Source: Clavelina lepadiformis (lineage: Eukaryota; Chordata; Ascidiacea; Aplousobranchia; Clavelinidae). Taken from it: a DNA stretch of 64,000 bases. The position numbers were made by a program, and so were the translations under genes. Below the pieces are notes generated by a model. That model made no database searches, was not told the DNA's origin, and was given only the letters and a program-made list of their open reading frames with translations. The stretch covers positions 21,392,501-21,456,500 of the forward strand of contig NC_135241.1 in assembly GCF_947623445.1 (NCBI RefSeq), written 5' to 3'. The first letter of the stretch is position 1. Every line of letters starts with the position of its first letter. Below are positions 47,546 through 59,900 of this stretch, piece after piece.

Positions 47546-50500
47546 TCAACGCGTCTCAGCTGCGCAAGGTAACGGTGACCCAATCGGTCCACCGCTGTTG
47601 ATCCTTATTATGGACATTTCGGGAGCGTTAAGATGGCCGCCAGTGGGCGTTGGTGGGCAAGAATGTGACTTGCCTTGATGGGTGATGAACGCCTGAAATA
47701 AATGTGTATTCGATAGCTTTCTTTGTTCCGTACCGATACACCTGTTGCTTGAAGTACTATTTTGACTTTTTTGTTGTGTGTTGCCGAGGCTATTGCTCTC
47801 CTCAGCTAAGCTTGGAAAGCTCTGTACTTTGCCCGCAAGCATCTCGTCCATAGATTCGTCTTCGTCGTCCGAACTCATATGGACTTTGATCTGGATTTTT
47901 GTTGGTTTAACGTCGTTATTGGTCGCGGTAGTTTCGGCGAGCGTAACCGTTGCTTGAATTCCTTAACAGAAGAGATACAAGTTAAACACAGGCTGTTTGA
48001 GGGAAGTAGTTTACGTTTGACTTGTTACTATTTCTTTTGCGGAAGTCCGTACCATCTTCACAGTTTTTATCATTGTCTGGAAAAATGTCTTCTGCCATTG
48101 AAGAACTGCCGGAGTCGCTCCTGCTTTTCTCATCACGTGCGCCATCGTCGAGGTTGGACGAGGACACTAAGTTACTGTCATCCACATCCATTCCCGCTTG
48201 GTTTCCTAAGCTCGTTTCATCAGCAATCACAACCAGTTGGTCGTCCGTCTGGTAAGCTTCCACGCTTCGGTTTCCTGTTTTGTTGGCAAAGGACACAAAG
48301 TTCATCGAAGAAGCTGTCAGCTGATTGGGACTGTGATCATCCTCCGTGTAATCGGATGCATTATCTTCCTTATACTCCTTCTGGAAGCGCTTGAATCGCA
48401 ACTTTATCGGCATCAGATGGCTCGGACTTGAGGGAAGAGAGGAACTCTCATGGCGGAGGCTGTTCTTGATCCTTGAGTAAGGAGACTTCAGTTCCCTTTT
48501 CTCAAAATCTGGAAGAGTGATATACGGTGATTTTCGTTCCATTTCAAGAGTTTTAATGTGTGACTCGCTCTTGCAGTTAAAACGTCCAAGCTTGGGGAAA
48601 ACCGACAATTCCTCCTCAAATTCGTCGATATCAGTACCGGCCATGTCGATCGATGACGTAGACAGAGCGTCGCGAAGGCCTCCTTGTCGTTTACGCCGTG
48701 GACTGGTCGATGGCACGGGACTCGATGAGTCTGAGAGACGGAGATTCCTGAGAGGCGACAGGGTGTCTAGGAAAGCTTTCGACGGGGATCGGAGTGTTGA
48801 GGGTTCGGCGACAGTGAGAAAAGTGCTCGATGTTCTGTAACCAGCGGGCGTTGAGTTGAAGTTTTTGTCTTCCGACTTGCGTCTATCTTTGCTTCTTGTG
48901 GTTGAAACTATTTAAAGATAAATTGCAATGGAATTATTTTTGTGACCTAGACAGTAAAAATAGATCATCATAAGTTCGAATTAAACGAAGTAGGCATTTG
49001 GCAAACTTTTCTTTCGTTTGCTATTTTAATCTTTTTAACAGTCTGCGTCAGTCACGTTAACCACACACACTTACCACAGAAGTTGCAAACAAAACAAGTT
49101 TTTAGAGAATTTTATCATACGTGACGTTATTACAAGAAAGAAGTGATACGAATTAAATTTCGCAAAAAGCAAAACGTATTTTCATGCCATGACTCTACTC
49201 GAGTAATTCAAACCAGCCAAAGAAAAAGTTTAATTAAAGTTGCCTAAGCCTTAATCAGTATCACGTGAAAAAATGTCTCACACAAAATCGTAATTAACTT
49301 AAACAACGTAGGTATCTAGTGTCTGAATGAACTGTGTTTGTGTATGTACTGTGTTTGTATTGTAATGTATTCGGTATTGGGCATAAAAATATTGTATCGG
49401 GGAAAGGAAAAAGTTTAGTAAGAGATACTTAACACTTAATCATTACCACGTGAAAAAATATCTCATGTTATATTAGAATCGGAATTAATTTAAAAGGCAT
49501 TAGTGAAACAGCGACTTTTTATGGAGAAAAACTTGTCTTTAGCAAACGAAAGTTTGCGCATTGTTCGTTCTCTTGTAACGTCATCACTTCTAGGAAGGGA
49601 GCTGGATTTCCTCTAGAAATGATGACTTAATTGCTCGAGCTCCAAAATTTTGTGTCGTTTTATGTCGGGTTTTTATAAGGCAAAGAGCGTAAATCTTTAC
49701 ATCTGCATAATCTTTACATGTGCCCTCTTTTACAACATACCTTCTTTCCTGTCATTCCTGGAACAACTGAGATTGAGAGGTTCCGTCTGTTCGTCTTCCA
49801 CTGGTCGTAGGTCGAAATTATTTCTTGAAGGTTTTTGGTTGTTATTTACCGTTTGCTCTGCGTTGTTTAAAATATGTAGAATGAGATTTATAGTTTCCAA
49901 TGTAGTTAATTGACCTGAGAGTGTGTGAGTACATTAAATGAAGATAATAGCAATTTAAACTTACCCTTCTTTAGTGGCCAATAACCAGGTTTGCGGGTGG
50001 AGAGATCCGTGGGTTGTTGATTTATGGTTTCATTTGTAATTTTTCTGTACAAATGTTTCCTTGAATCGCATTCCGGTCTCTTCAATTCAATGTATTTTGT
50101 GGTTTCGGGTCCGCTAGGTGCGGGAACGCGGGAGGCGGCATTTTCCAAGACTGTTTACAGATGTTGTGAATTCATTAGATTTTCGAAGCAAAACGTTTAG
50201 TCAATCATGGGTTGTTGCAAATGTATTCTATGTACAAGAAACGTTAACTGTTGTTGTTACAACACATTAAATACAAGATAACTGTCACCAAATTTTTCTT
50301 TACACCTTACCTTTTGCTTCTTGCCTTGGCGAACTGACCGACCTAAGCTGTTCACGAGTCGGCTTGTGGAGCACAACCATGCGCATTCCGCTGTTTTCTT
50401 TTCCCTTGTAGTGTTCCGCAGCGGCTGAGCGAGTGCCTTGTTGGGTCTGACCTGTGTCAAATAAGTCACAGACGTGTGTCAAGGCATTTTTCAGATTTCT

Positions 50501-53500
50501 TGTCATATTTTTAGCTCCATTAATCATCGTTCACCTTTCTTTCTTCTGTCAAAGGTCGTAAATGATTCAGATGCACATCGGCGATGATGGTTGCTGCTGC
50601 TGCTGGTAGCATTTGCTTCCTGCTGGTAAGCCTGGAAGGAAAAACAGAAATCATTGGCTAAGCTCTTAAGTAAGCTTTGCAGATAGCTTTTGTTTAAAAA
50701 GTTTACTTCTTCGTACCAGCTAATTGTTTTTTGTTGCAATCTTCAATTGAACGTTAGAGATATTGGACAGCTCAATGACACAATGAATTTTCGTGCAATT
50801 GTCAACGACTTTGAATTTCTCAATGGACTTAAATTCCCAATTATACAATATGTTACAAAATGAAATATTACACACTTAAATTGCTATATAATGTTTGATT
50901 CCGCGTAGTCCGAGAAGTCGATTTCCGGATAATGTAGTCTATCTGTTCACGTCACGATAGATAGTTAACCCGTGACCACACGAAGTTCCGGTGCAACACA
51001 ATATGCCGAAGACATTTCGAAGCCATTTGATTCGGATGTGCAATGTACCGATGACATTAAAGGACGCGCGCATAGGAAATGTTCTGACGACTTTAGCAGT
51101 TTTAAACTTATTTTTCCCAAAACTTGCTATTTTTTTTGTGCAAAACGTTCCATGGCTATAAGTTTTCATATTCCATTTATGGATACCACAATGGAATTAT
51201 GCTTTATTTTAAGCAGTTCAGTTCCTTAAATATTCCCAAAACTCTCTTGGGTTATTTTTGTTGGGAAGTTGTGGCCGATGGAAAACCCTTTTTTATGAAT
51301 TGTGTGAAATGACTCGGAAATGGCGTGCGCTTCTGTGTTCTTTTTATGGAAAATTCAACGGTATTCAAGAAGGTTGGCGTCATTTCCTGTTTTAAACGCG
51401 ATGCGTTTGTGTATAATGCGCAACAATTGCACTGTAATATGTAGGCGCTTGAATCTCATTCTTCCTTCATTGTGCTGTCAATCGATTGTTGTTTGGCATT
51501 TTTTTAAAAAATCAAAAGCAATCAATTTGAATAAGTTTTACCTCAATTTCTTGCACATTAAACGAAAACAATCTTCCCGAATCTGTAGACGCCGCTGACT
51601 GAACGTGATCATAGTTGCCCGTGTGATTTCTGTTATTCTTCTTAGGTGAAGCCCCTGTTTTAATGCCAAGGAAAATCAATTAGGCCAAGTTTTTCACTCG
51701 GTAAATTCTACGAGCATGCTGGTATCAAACAATGAATAAATTGTAAATGAATTAGGCTACAAATAATACGACGGGAGGAAGGCGATTATTTGCCGCCAAC
51801 GCCACAATCAAAATGTTTTGCAACAAAAGTGAAACAGAAGTTTAAACAATCTACCTGCACCGGCAGATTGAATATGGTAAGGTGATGGGTGCTGTAATGC
51901 GCTAAGAAAGTTTGCAGAAAAGTTCCGGTGACGTAAATCAATTTGATTTCGAGACGTCGAATCTGCATATAATAGCGGGTAAGACGTCGCGTAACGCTTC
52001 TAAAACCGTCATTTAACTCCTAAACGAGCCTCACGTCTTTCGTGAAGCCCAGATCATAAATCCGGAAGCTATCAGACTTACAAAAAAATCCCATGTTATG
52101 TTCAGGCCCGGATTTTTTTTGGTTTTTAGATTCAGGTCTTAGCGTTAAATTTGGATTTCACAAGTAGCGTGCGTTATATCACAAATTTTACAAAATCAAT
52201 ACTCGATTCACGAACAGATTCAAACAAGTACCAGCATGCCAAGTCAACATCGGGTCGTAATGATAAGGATGACGTCTGGGTGATGAGCTTGATGACGCAG
52301 GCAGGTGACGAGGATGCACAGACACTGAAAACGATCGTTTGTGGGAAGGATTCTCCAACGTGTGACGTAATTGATCTCTTGTGTCGTTCTTTTTCTTCTT
52401 TTCCTGTGTCACGTGATATCAATCTTTGAGCGATTTTCGTGGTATTTGCAGTAACATAAGACGTAAACAGTATTGGCAAAGTTACGCTATTTGAACGTTG
52501 CTGAGTACGAGCTGTCACGGCAGCTAAAAGTATGCCTACTTTGAACAAAAATTCCCTTAAAAATACAGAGTCTTAAGCAGGAGCAACGAGAACACGAAAA
52601 GCTTCCCACCAATTCATTTAAAGCCGACAGCCAGACACAAGTACGTTAAACTGCTGAAACCCCAACTTACCAATTCCGGCATGTGAGGATATCTGTTTAG
52701 CGCGTCCTTATGAAGGTTATTGCTTGTGCGCCAGTAACGTGTAAACACGTTGCTATTGTCCTGCACACCTTGACCTTGTTTGGTGACATAACGGCTGCCT
52801 ACCAGTTTCAAGTCGGACCGAGGAAGATAGCGGCGATGAACTGGAGATAACGGAACTGACGTCAGTGGACTTCCTCCCGGCGATGGTGGTGGCGGAGGTG
52901 GCGGATAAATTATCCCTTTTTCCTCCGCGTATGCTCCGTAGTAAATGTCGGTCCTTTTTACTGGAATTGGCCGCACAGGCATCTTCACTCGATTCATATT
53001 TTCGTTGTAATTGTTTTCTTCACTTTTATCGGATTTCTTGGGATACTCTGATTTAACCATCACCGATGACTTATTATCTGACACAGTGCCGTCGTCAGAC
53101 ATCACATAGCCCGTTTGCTCATCTGGAGAATTAGCTTCGAATGATTCCGACTCTACACATGTAAAACAGTTAAAAATACAAAATAAAGCTTTATAACCTA
53201 TGTTAAGCCTTTTCTTCTAACCTCACGTCCTATCTAAAGACAAATCTCTAACCTAATACGCCTTCACCGCCATAATTTTCTGTACAAGTAACATAACCCG
53301 TACACTTCGCTTTAAACTTTTGCAACGTCTTAATTACTTTCAATTTAGTATAGTGCAAGATTGCCCTTCAACCTTATTTCGCGTGTCAAGAATGCGCTTT
53401 GTCTTCGGCCTAAAAACGGTACACTGCCCGGAGATACAGTCATAGCGACTACGCGCGTTGTGCATAACCAAACAACACTCATCGAACGGAAATTACGTCA

Positions 53501-54618
53501 ATATTTCATCTTGTCTGGCGTAGTCCATCACACTGATACTACATGATGATTGTACATTTTAGGTTGATTGAAGGCTTAAAACAATTAGCACGTCTCGTGG
53601 AAGCAAGAAAACCTGCAGTACAATGCAAGCTGCCACCCTATAACTATAGAATAAAGATCTTTGATTGTTGCAGGTTAAAATGCATAAACCGTTAGAAAAT
53701 CTTTCCGTTTTCAAACTATGGAAATTTAAACGCTAACCTTTTGTTTTGCGTCCCGGCTTCCGCTTAAGCATTGATTCCAGTGCAACCGCATTGAATTGAT
53801 AGGCGTATCGTTTCCCCTTCGATTTATACAGTATTCTCTTGTCGTAGTAATACCTATCATTTCAACATAGGCTACATATTAGCGTGTGCCTCACACAGTA
53901 AGCTTACCACACAGATTACTGCCGTATAAGTAATTGCCGACTTGTCTGCACGAAAATTAAACATTTCGTCACAAGTTTGCAAGAATGAGTCTCGGTATGT
54001 TGGGGTCGTACAAATCAGGTTTCTGAATAGTTTGGTAATAGTTTGGTTTGAATAGTTGTTGTATACCTTAGAGCTCTGCTCAGCTTTTCATAGTTCATCG
54101 CTGGTTTTCGTTTTCTCTCGCCCCACATTCTTGCCACCTCGTTCGGTTCCTTGAAATGCAAAGAACGTTATCGACAACTGTTGTTGCACTTGGACAATAA
54201 ATCCTAAAATCTAAACGATCTATTGTTAGCTTAGAGCTGAAAGTTCGGTTGGAAAGTATCTGTTATTTTTATTAATTACTGTAAAAATTCGTGTCGTTAT
54301 AAAGTGATTTTTATACCAACAGCTTGTATAAGGAGATGGGGTAACTGTTGTGATTTTGCTTTTTGCTGGGTTGTTAAACAAATTACACTTTAATTCCTCT
54401 GTTTACTCTTCAATGCAGACGGGAAAAAAATTAGAAATAAAACAAATTTACCTTTATCAAAAATTCCCCATTTTCTCCGTCCCAGGTGATGATTTCACAA
54501 TAAGCATTATTTTGCAATAGTTCAAGGATGAAATGCCACAACTGGATTTGCCGATTTCCTCCACAAACTTCGCTCTGCCAAGGAGGAGAAGACGCATCAT
54601 CCCCATCAGAAGATAATT
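47546..54618 (-). CDS. ERF/ETV3: ETS-domain transcriptional repressor, ERF/ETV3-like (first exon not found)
   Basis: Minus-strand exons: 54618-54452, 54149-54067, 53853-53738, 53152-52671, 51962-51855, 51654-51542, 50631-50535, 50451-50311, 50150-49965, 49857-49741, 48907-48029 and 47961-47546; phases match at each junction. The first three encode the ETS winged helix: [55 protein letters not shown]. The phrase [13 protein letters not shown] and the C-terminal [13 protein letters not shown] are like human ERF and ETV3 ([13 protein letters not shown] and MPLKLRFKRRW). The ETS domain sits near the N-terminus, as in that subfamily. The rest is Ser/Pro-rich with many SP sites ([14 protein letters not shown]), consistent with the ERK control known for ERF. 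Two CtBP-type motifs, PTDLS and PLNLS, are present. The first exon shown begins mid-codon, so a short 5' coding exon is missing, perhaps in 54.7-57 kb. Confidence 0.87.
49251..49505. repeat. Diverged direct repeat with CACGTG core in ETS-gene intron
   Basis: About 65 bp at 49251-49315 recurs in diverged form at 49436-49505. Each copy has CTTAATCA, then CACGTGAAAAAAT, then AATTAA-rich sequence. Both lie in the intron 48908-49740. CACGTG is an E-box, but any regulatory role is inference. Confidence 0.55.
49766..49780 (-). other. CtBP-type motif PLNLS in ETS repressor
   Basis: Encodes PLNLS within TEPLNLSC in exon 49857-49741. PxDLS/PLNLS peptides are known docking sites for the CtBP corepressor, for example in ZEB1. 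Confidence 0.6.
49999..50013 (-). other. CtBP-type motif PTDLS in ETS repressor
   Basis: Encodes PTDLS within [12 protein letters not shown] in exon 50150-49965, one exon before the PLNLS motif. It fits the PxDLS consensus exactly. Confidence 0.6.
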
Positions 54619-56984
54619 CTAATTAAATTCCGAAAATGGAATCGTTTGAACGCGCGTAAGGATTGAAATTGTATTTTATATTAGAAATGATTTCCTTATT
54701 TTGACGTTTGAGAATACTGTAACCTGTTTACAAATCATCTTTCGGACTTGGCACGAAATTGTTTTTTGAAGCTATAGATAACTATAGTTATTTACAAATA
54801 ATGCGTCATAGGTAATCCGTTACAATTTCCAACACACCGTTAGGTCGGCTCATATTTTGATCAGACGTAGTCATCATCTTCCTCTATAAGTCTCTTAATG
54901 TTGATTAATTACACAACAAGCAAAGTTATTGGTTTTGGGACATTTGAACAGGTATTTAAACATATAAAGTTTTAAATTAATTTGTAATCAAAAAGGGTCA
55001 ATTTTAACACTAGAAGACAACATATAGTTTACGTTTTTTAATAGATATTGATGATAATAAGATAATAGCAGTATAAAGATGTCAAAAACCTGCTCTTTGA
55101 CAATTTATATAATTAAATAGTCATTTTAATGAACGCTGATTGTATTAGTTGCAAGACTGTTGCCTGTCCTTTTCCTTTAAACCTACTGTAATTAAACTCT
55201 TGTCCATGATTGTACTGCACCTGTCTTTGAATTTGTCTTATCAACGCCTGCCCAGTGCCCACCTGTACCGGCTGAGTGCATAACAGCAAGTGCTTCCAAC
55301 AGCACTAAGCTCGGTTATAAGTTTCTATGAAGACGTAAAGGAAGTTTTGTTGTAACGTCACATAGAGATATCCGGAAATCCGAAAAGTCCTGTGAACACG
55401 CAATCACACCCAGGAGCATAAAAGAAACAAGATTGCGCACTCGGGGTGCCTCTGCATCATCGTTTGTGCGCTTAATTATTATTTTTGATATCACTCGTGA
55501 TGCTATCTGCAATTTTGCGTTCCTTGATATTTTGCGCCACAGGAAATGCTAATTTACATTTAATGCTTTAGTCTTACAATTTCTGTCAAACATTTTCAGT
55601 TTTGTTTTTACTTTGCACACGTGCATATCTTAGAAATTTTAACACAAGTTTTACACACGTTTGCTTGGAAGTCAAAACGACGTTGGTCGAAGTGAGGCAG
55701 TTTCCTGCTTGGTGAAACTCTCTTAATTAGGAACGACTCAGCATTTTTCTGCCACATCCTTCCTTGTTGCTTGCTTTGTCTTTTGCGTTAAACTGTGGCG
55801 GAAACGGTTACTTAAGTGAACCCATTGTCACATTTGGTGGAAATATCGTTTACGGTGAAAAAGCTGAGCAAGAAGCGGTGAATTGCTTCTTAGGGTGTCC
55901 ACATATCTAAAGACTATCCTGTGTCTTTTCGGTTGACTTTTGAACGACAGGTCTATTTCCAATTTCTGATACAGTACATGGACCTTTTTTCACAGTGACA
56001 CGTTTCTGCCTTGTGTTAACATCCCGGCATTAAGCCTAAGACTTTGCGCGGTAATTTCCGCTTTTGTACAATACAACGAGATAATTAGTTTATTGCTCCG
56101 AACTAACATAAATCTTGTATTTTGGAATATGATTTGCAAGTAATCAAACGTTTCTGTCGTGGTTAATATTGTTGTTATGAGTATAGTGCTGTTAACACTG
56201 CAGATTAGAAGTTAGCCAGGATGTGCAAAAACTTCAAGTCTAACATTTTGCAGAACGCAGCGTATTGCCGGCAATAGCAGCATTATGTCATTTGTAAAAT
56301 TGGCAAAAATTCATGACTTGGCAAAATATTACAACGTGCACAAACTGCACATCTGTTGCTGTAAGGGCGGCCAAGAAAAAGCATTACTATGAACAAAGCA
56401 GAAACCAAGCAATTTCGCAGAATGAACTGGATTCGTATACAGGCCTTGTATAGAGCTTATGCAACAAACACGTATTTTGATTTTAAATTTTGAAACGGTT
56501 AGCCCTTTTACACCTAAACGGTAACACTTGCAACTGCAATCTCATAAAATAAAATTAATGTTACAAAATATTTTTAGGGCGTAGCCTACGTGCGCTTTGG
56601 AAAAACTTCCGGCAAACAATCAATTAAAAATGGCGAAGTGCTTATAGAACTGTTGTATGGAATCTCAAAACGGCAACTTCCGTCCATTCCAATCCACTCC
56701 ACACCATGCATCCACTGTTATTGTTCTTCTCAGACCTTCTTTCCAATCTCGCTGTTTCCTGGTTAACACGAGGGTTGTCATATTTCGAACCTTGGGAAGA
56801 CTCATACTAAGTATTACGCCTTGGACAATAAATAAACAATGATAGTTTCCAGTACGTGATGTTAGAGTTTTTTCTTTAAACGCGCTCTTCTTCGTTGTGA
56901 AGAGGCTTTACTTCGGTGACAAGTGCTGCGTTATCGTTTTCCTCCTGGAGTTGTCTTTCGTGCCTCCTGGAAGGAATTATTTTA
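54619..56984. other. Spacer between ETS gene and integrin gene
   Basis: Upstream side of the minus-strand ETS gene and downstream side of the minus-strand integrin gene. Likely contains the missing first ETS exon and the ETS promoter, but I could not identify an exon with confidence. No bounded repeat seen. Confidence 0.4.
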
Positions 56985-59900
56985 TCACAAAACAAGTTCT
57001 TTCGCGTGACGCCGATATTTTGCTTTTAGAAGCCTCACTACGTCATCGCTATGCTTGTCACGCAACAGGAACATACAGAGACTGGAAAAATTACGATTTT
57101 TAGTTATAAAGAACCTTTTTCTCTTGAAGAATCCACATTTTATCAATATCAATATGACCAGCAGGTAGAGGAGGAGAGCCAGTATGACTCCGATGAGGAT
57201 GTACCACCACGGGAAGATCGAGTCCGCTTCCTCATCGAAGAAAGCGTGGTCTACAGTGGTTCGAATCTAAAGTTAAAACACAACATCATTCATTATATTA
57301 GTCGTCAATAGGCAAAGTTATCTTAAGTGCGAAACCTACATAACCCTGTGACACGACACAAACCTAACCCATTACATTTTTATACCGTGACTTTGTACTT
57401 CATCAGCTTACCGTTTGCGACGAATTTCCCACAATTCTGACGTTCTCTTCGGCGTGACCGAGTTCTGCTTCTGTAATGATGCTGATCAAGTCAGTCCGGA
57501 CAAATTCCTCGATAAACGTAGAATTCCATAACCTCAACTGTGCAGAAAATGTCATCGTTATCATCACGTCATCATCATCATCACGTCACACGACTTATAA
57601 CAGTCAAACCTGAAACGTCACAGAAGCGGTTGAGCCGGGCTGTATGGTGTCAACGGGACAGTTAAGAGTGACACAGTGTGCTGTTTTTTTCCTGTTGCAG
57701 TCCAGTGTCAAGTGGAGACGATATTCACCGACGCCGTACAATGCTCTTGGTATGGGCAGCTCCTCGGGTTGCACCTGCAAGAGATTGTCAATGATCTTTT
57801 GATGTCAGTTGTCTTACACCAGCCGGCTCAAGTTTACTTATCGAGATAGCTTTTTAGGCAAATGATTTGTTTCACAAGTGGCTACTGCGTATATATGCTG
57901 CTAGCTAAAAGTCGCCGGCTTTTAGAAATATTCCTGGTATGAATGCAATGTCATAATGAGTGAGTCTACTTACAAACAATACCATACATTCTACAGTTAG
58001 CAACCTACGTCTCGCTTTATTCTTGATGTAGCTGAAAGCGGCAATCTGATTTGGAGAGGGTTAACAGAGTCTTCCGCGCATTCACGGGGCACACTTTGCC
58101 CGGAGCTGCTGACCAGCGCCCTGACCGGATACAGAAGCCATTTTCCATTTTTGATCTCGTGGGGTAGGTTGACACGTAACACTACATTTTCTACAGTTCT
58201 TCGCGCTAAATAATCAAACTGTTTAAGATACGATCCTTTTTCTGTACAGTTTTTTACGCTTAGTTCGGTCAACGCATCGTTGCGGACCGAAACATTACCG
58301 TCGTTTTTGATGATGAATGTTTGTTTAATTTCAGGACCGATCAGATCTGTGCTTGTCATTGCAGATTCCCCGATAGGTGGAACTTCGTAATACCGAACCT
58401 TTACAACAACGTGATGATGTTGCAATGATTAGCAGCAAGTTGTGCTGCTGATTACGCGTCTAATTTCCTCGTTAACGAGCTTAAGTTACCTGCTGGGGTT
58501 TTCCATAAGCGGACAAGGACAATTGCAGTTCTATGATCACTTTTGACTGGAGTTGTTGCGGTGGTCTTTCACGGTTCTTGCTGGTCGTGGTGGTCGTAAG
58601 TTCTACCTTAATCTGTGATATCGGCGCTAGGGTAGTTAGTGCATGGAAGTGCCTTTATTGCTGGCCTATGTATAAGACTAACTTCTTTCGTTTCTGGTGG
58701 AAGACGTCCAACATCAAGTAGCACCTCAACTGTGTCCTTGCTGCCTGCGGCGTAGGGGTTTCCCGCGTGACACCTGACGTACGTTGCTGCATCTTGAAGC
58801 GAGTTATCTGTGAGAAAGATTCATAACTTCTGTTTTATTGGTCAATGTTTTGGTCTTTACTTTGCACGTATTGCCAACCTTGCTTATTTGTTTAGGTTTA
58901 GGCTGATAATGTTAAAAAGTCTCCAACGTCCTTCAATTCGATTATCATCAATTGTAGAAGTTCTTACCGCGATAGAAGCAAGTTATGTTTGCTCCCGAGC
59001 TCTTGGAAACTGAGAAGCTGTCATAGAAGACGAGAGGTGGAAGTTTAATCACAACCCAGGCTTGATGAGCCTCCTCCAGATTGTTGGAAACATCCATAAT
59101 CAAAGCGATGGTTTCGGTGCGGCCTGTCGTAATGGATAACCCATGTACACTTCTTGTGAAGAATTAGATACTTTGCGTCCGGGTTAACGTGCCATGGTTC
59201 ATATCGTTTCAAAGATGACAAAAGTTTGTACCTCAATCAAAATCACAACTTCACTTACCCACGACTATCTCAGGCGGCAGTTCGCCTTTCACTTGGAAGT
59301 CGCTCAGGCATCCGTTTGTGCCGCAATTATTCTTAAGCTTCACCGTAGCCTTCCTCTCGTTTACGAAATCAGCATCTAAGATGGGATCATCCATCATCCG
59401 GAAGACTGGGTCATCCGCTTCCTCAGGAACAATAGGGACTCCACTCGGGAGAGAAAATTCTACAGGAAACAGATAGGCCTATTAGTTGTCAATTCTGGTA
59501 ATTGAAAGAAAAATTCGTCACCAGCATTTTCCCTTTTAGCTTACTAAAGTCAATATCGATCGGGCTGAGCTTGTCTCTGACGTTGTCTCCAAAATAAATC
59601 TTGTTTAACTCGCCTGGGCAAAAGTTCGCTCCTGAGAACATGCAATGCACGTTTAAAGCGATATTGCAAAATAATAGCAACAATACATGCAAAGTTACAC
59701 GGGTTCTTCTCAGCAATAAATCTCACTGGGCCTGGGAATGCTTGCCACGTCAGTCTGGATCGCTTCAGAATCGGCAAAGAAGACTCTGGGCGCCAAACCT
59801 TCATTTTGTAAAGTGCTGTCCAACACTATTGTGTAGTTGATCGATAAATCCCTGGCAAATTCTTCATGTCGCGCTGTGAAGCTGCAAAGACGATTACCAC

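Noticed and set aside
52188-52430. Minus-strand Ser/Pro/His-rich frame after a CACAG acceptor, a possible extra ETS exon
   Set aside because: It would enter in phase 0 but the only donor-like site (CTG|GTACTTG) leaves it in phase 1, while the flanking exons join directly in phase 0.
57255-57275. tRNA B-box-like GTGGTTCGAATC
   Set aside because: Lies at an integrin exon edge; no A box or cloverleaf around it.
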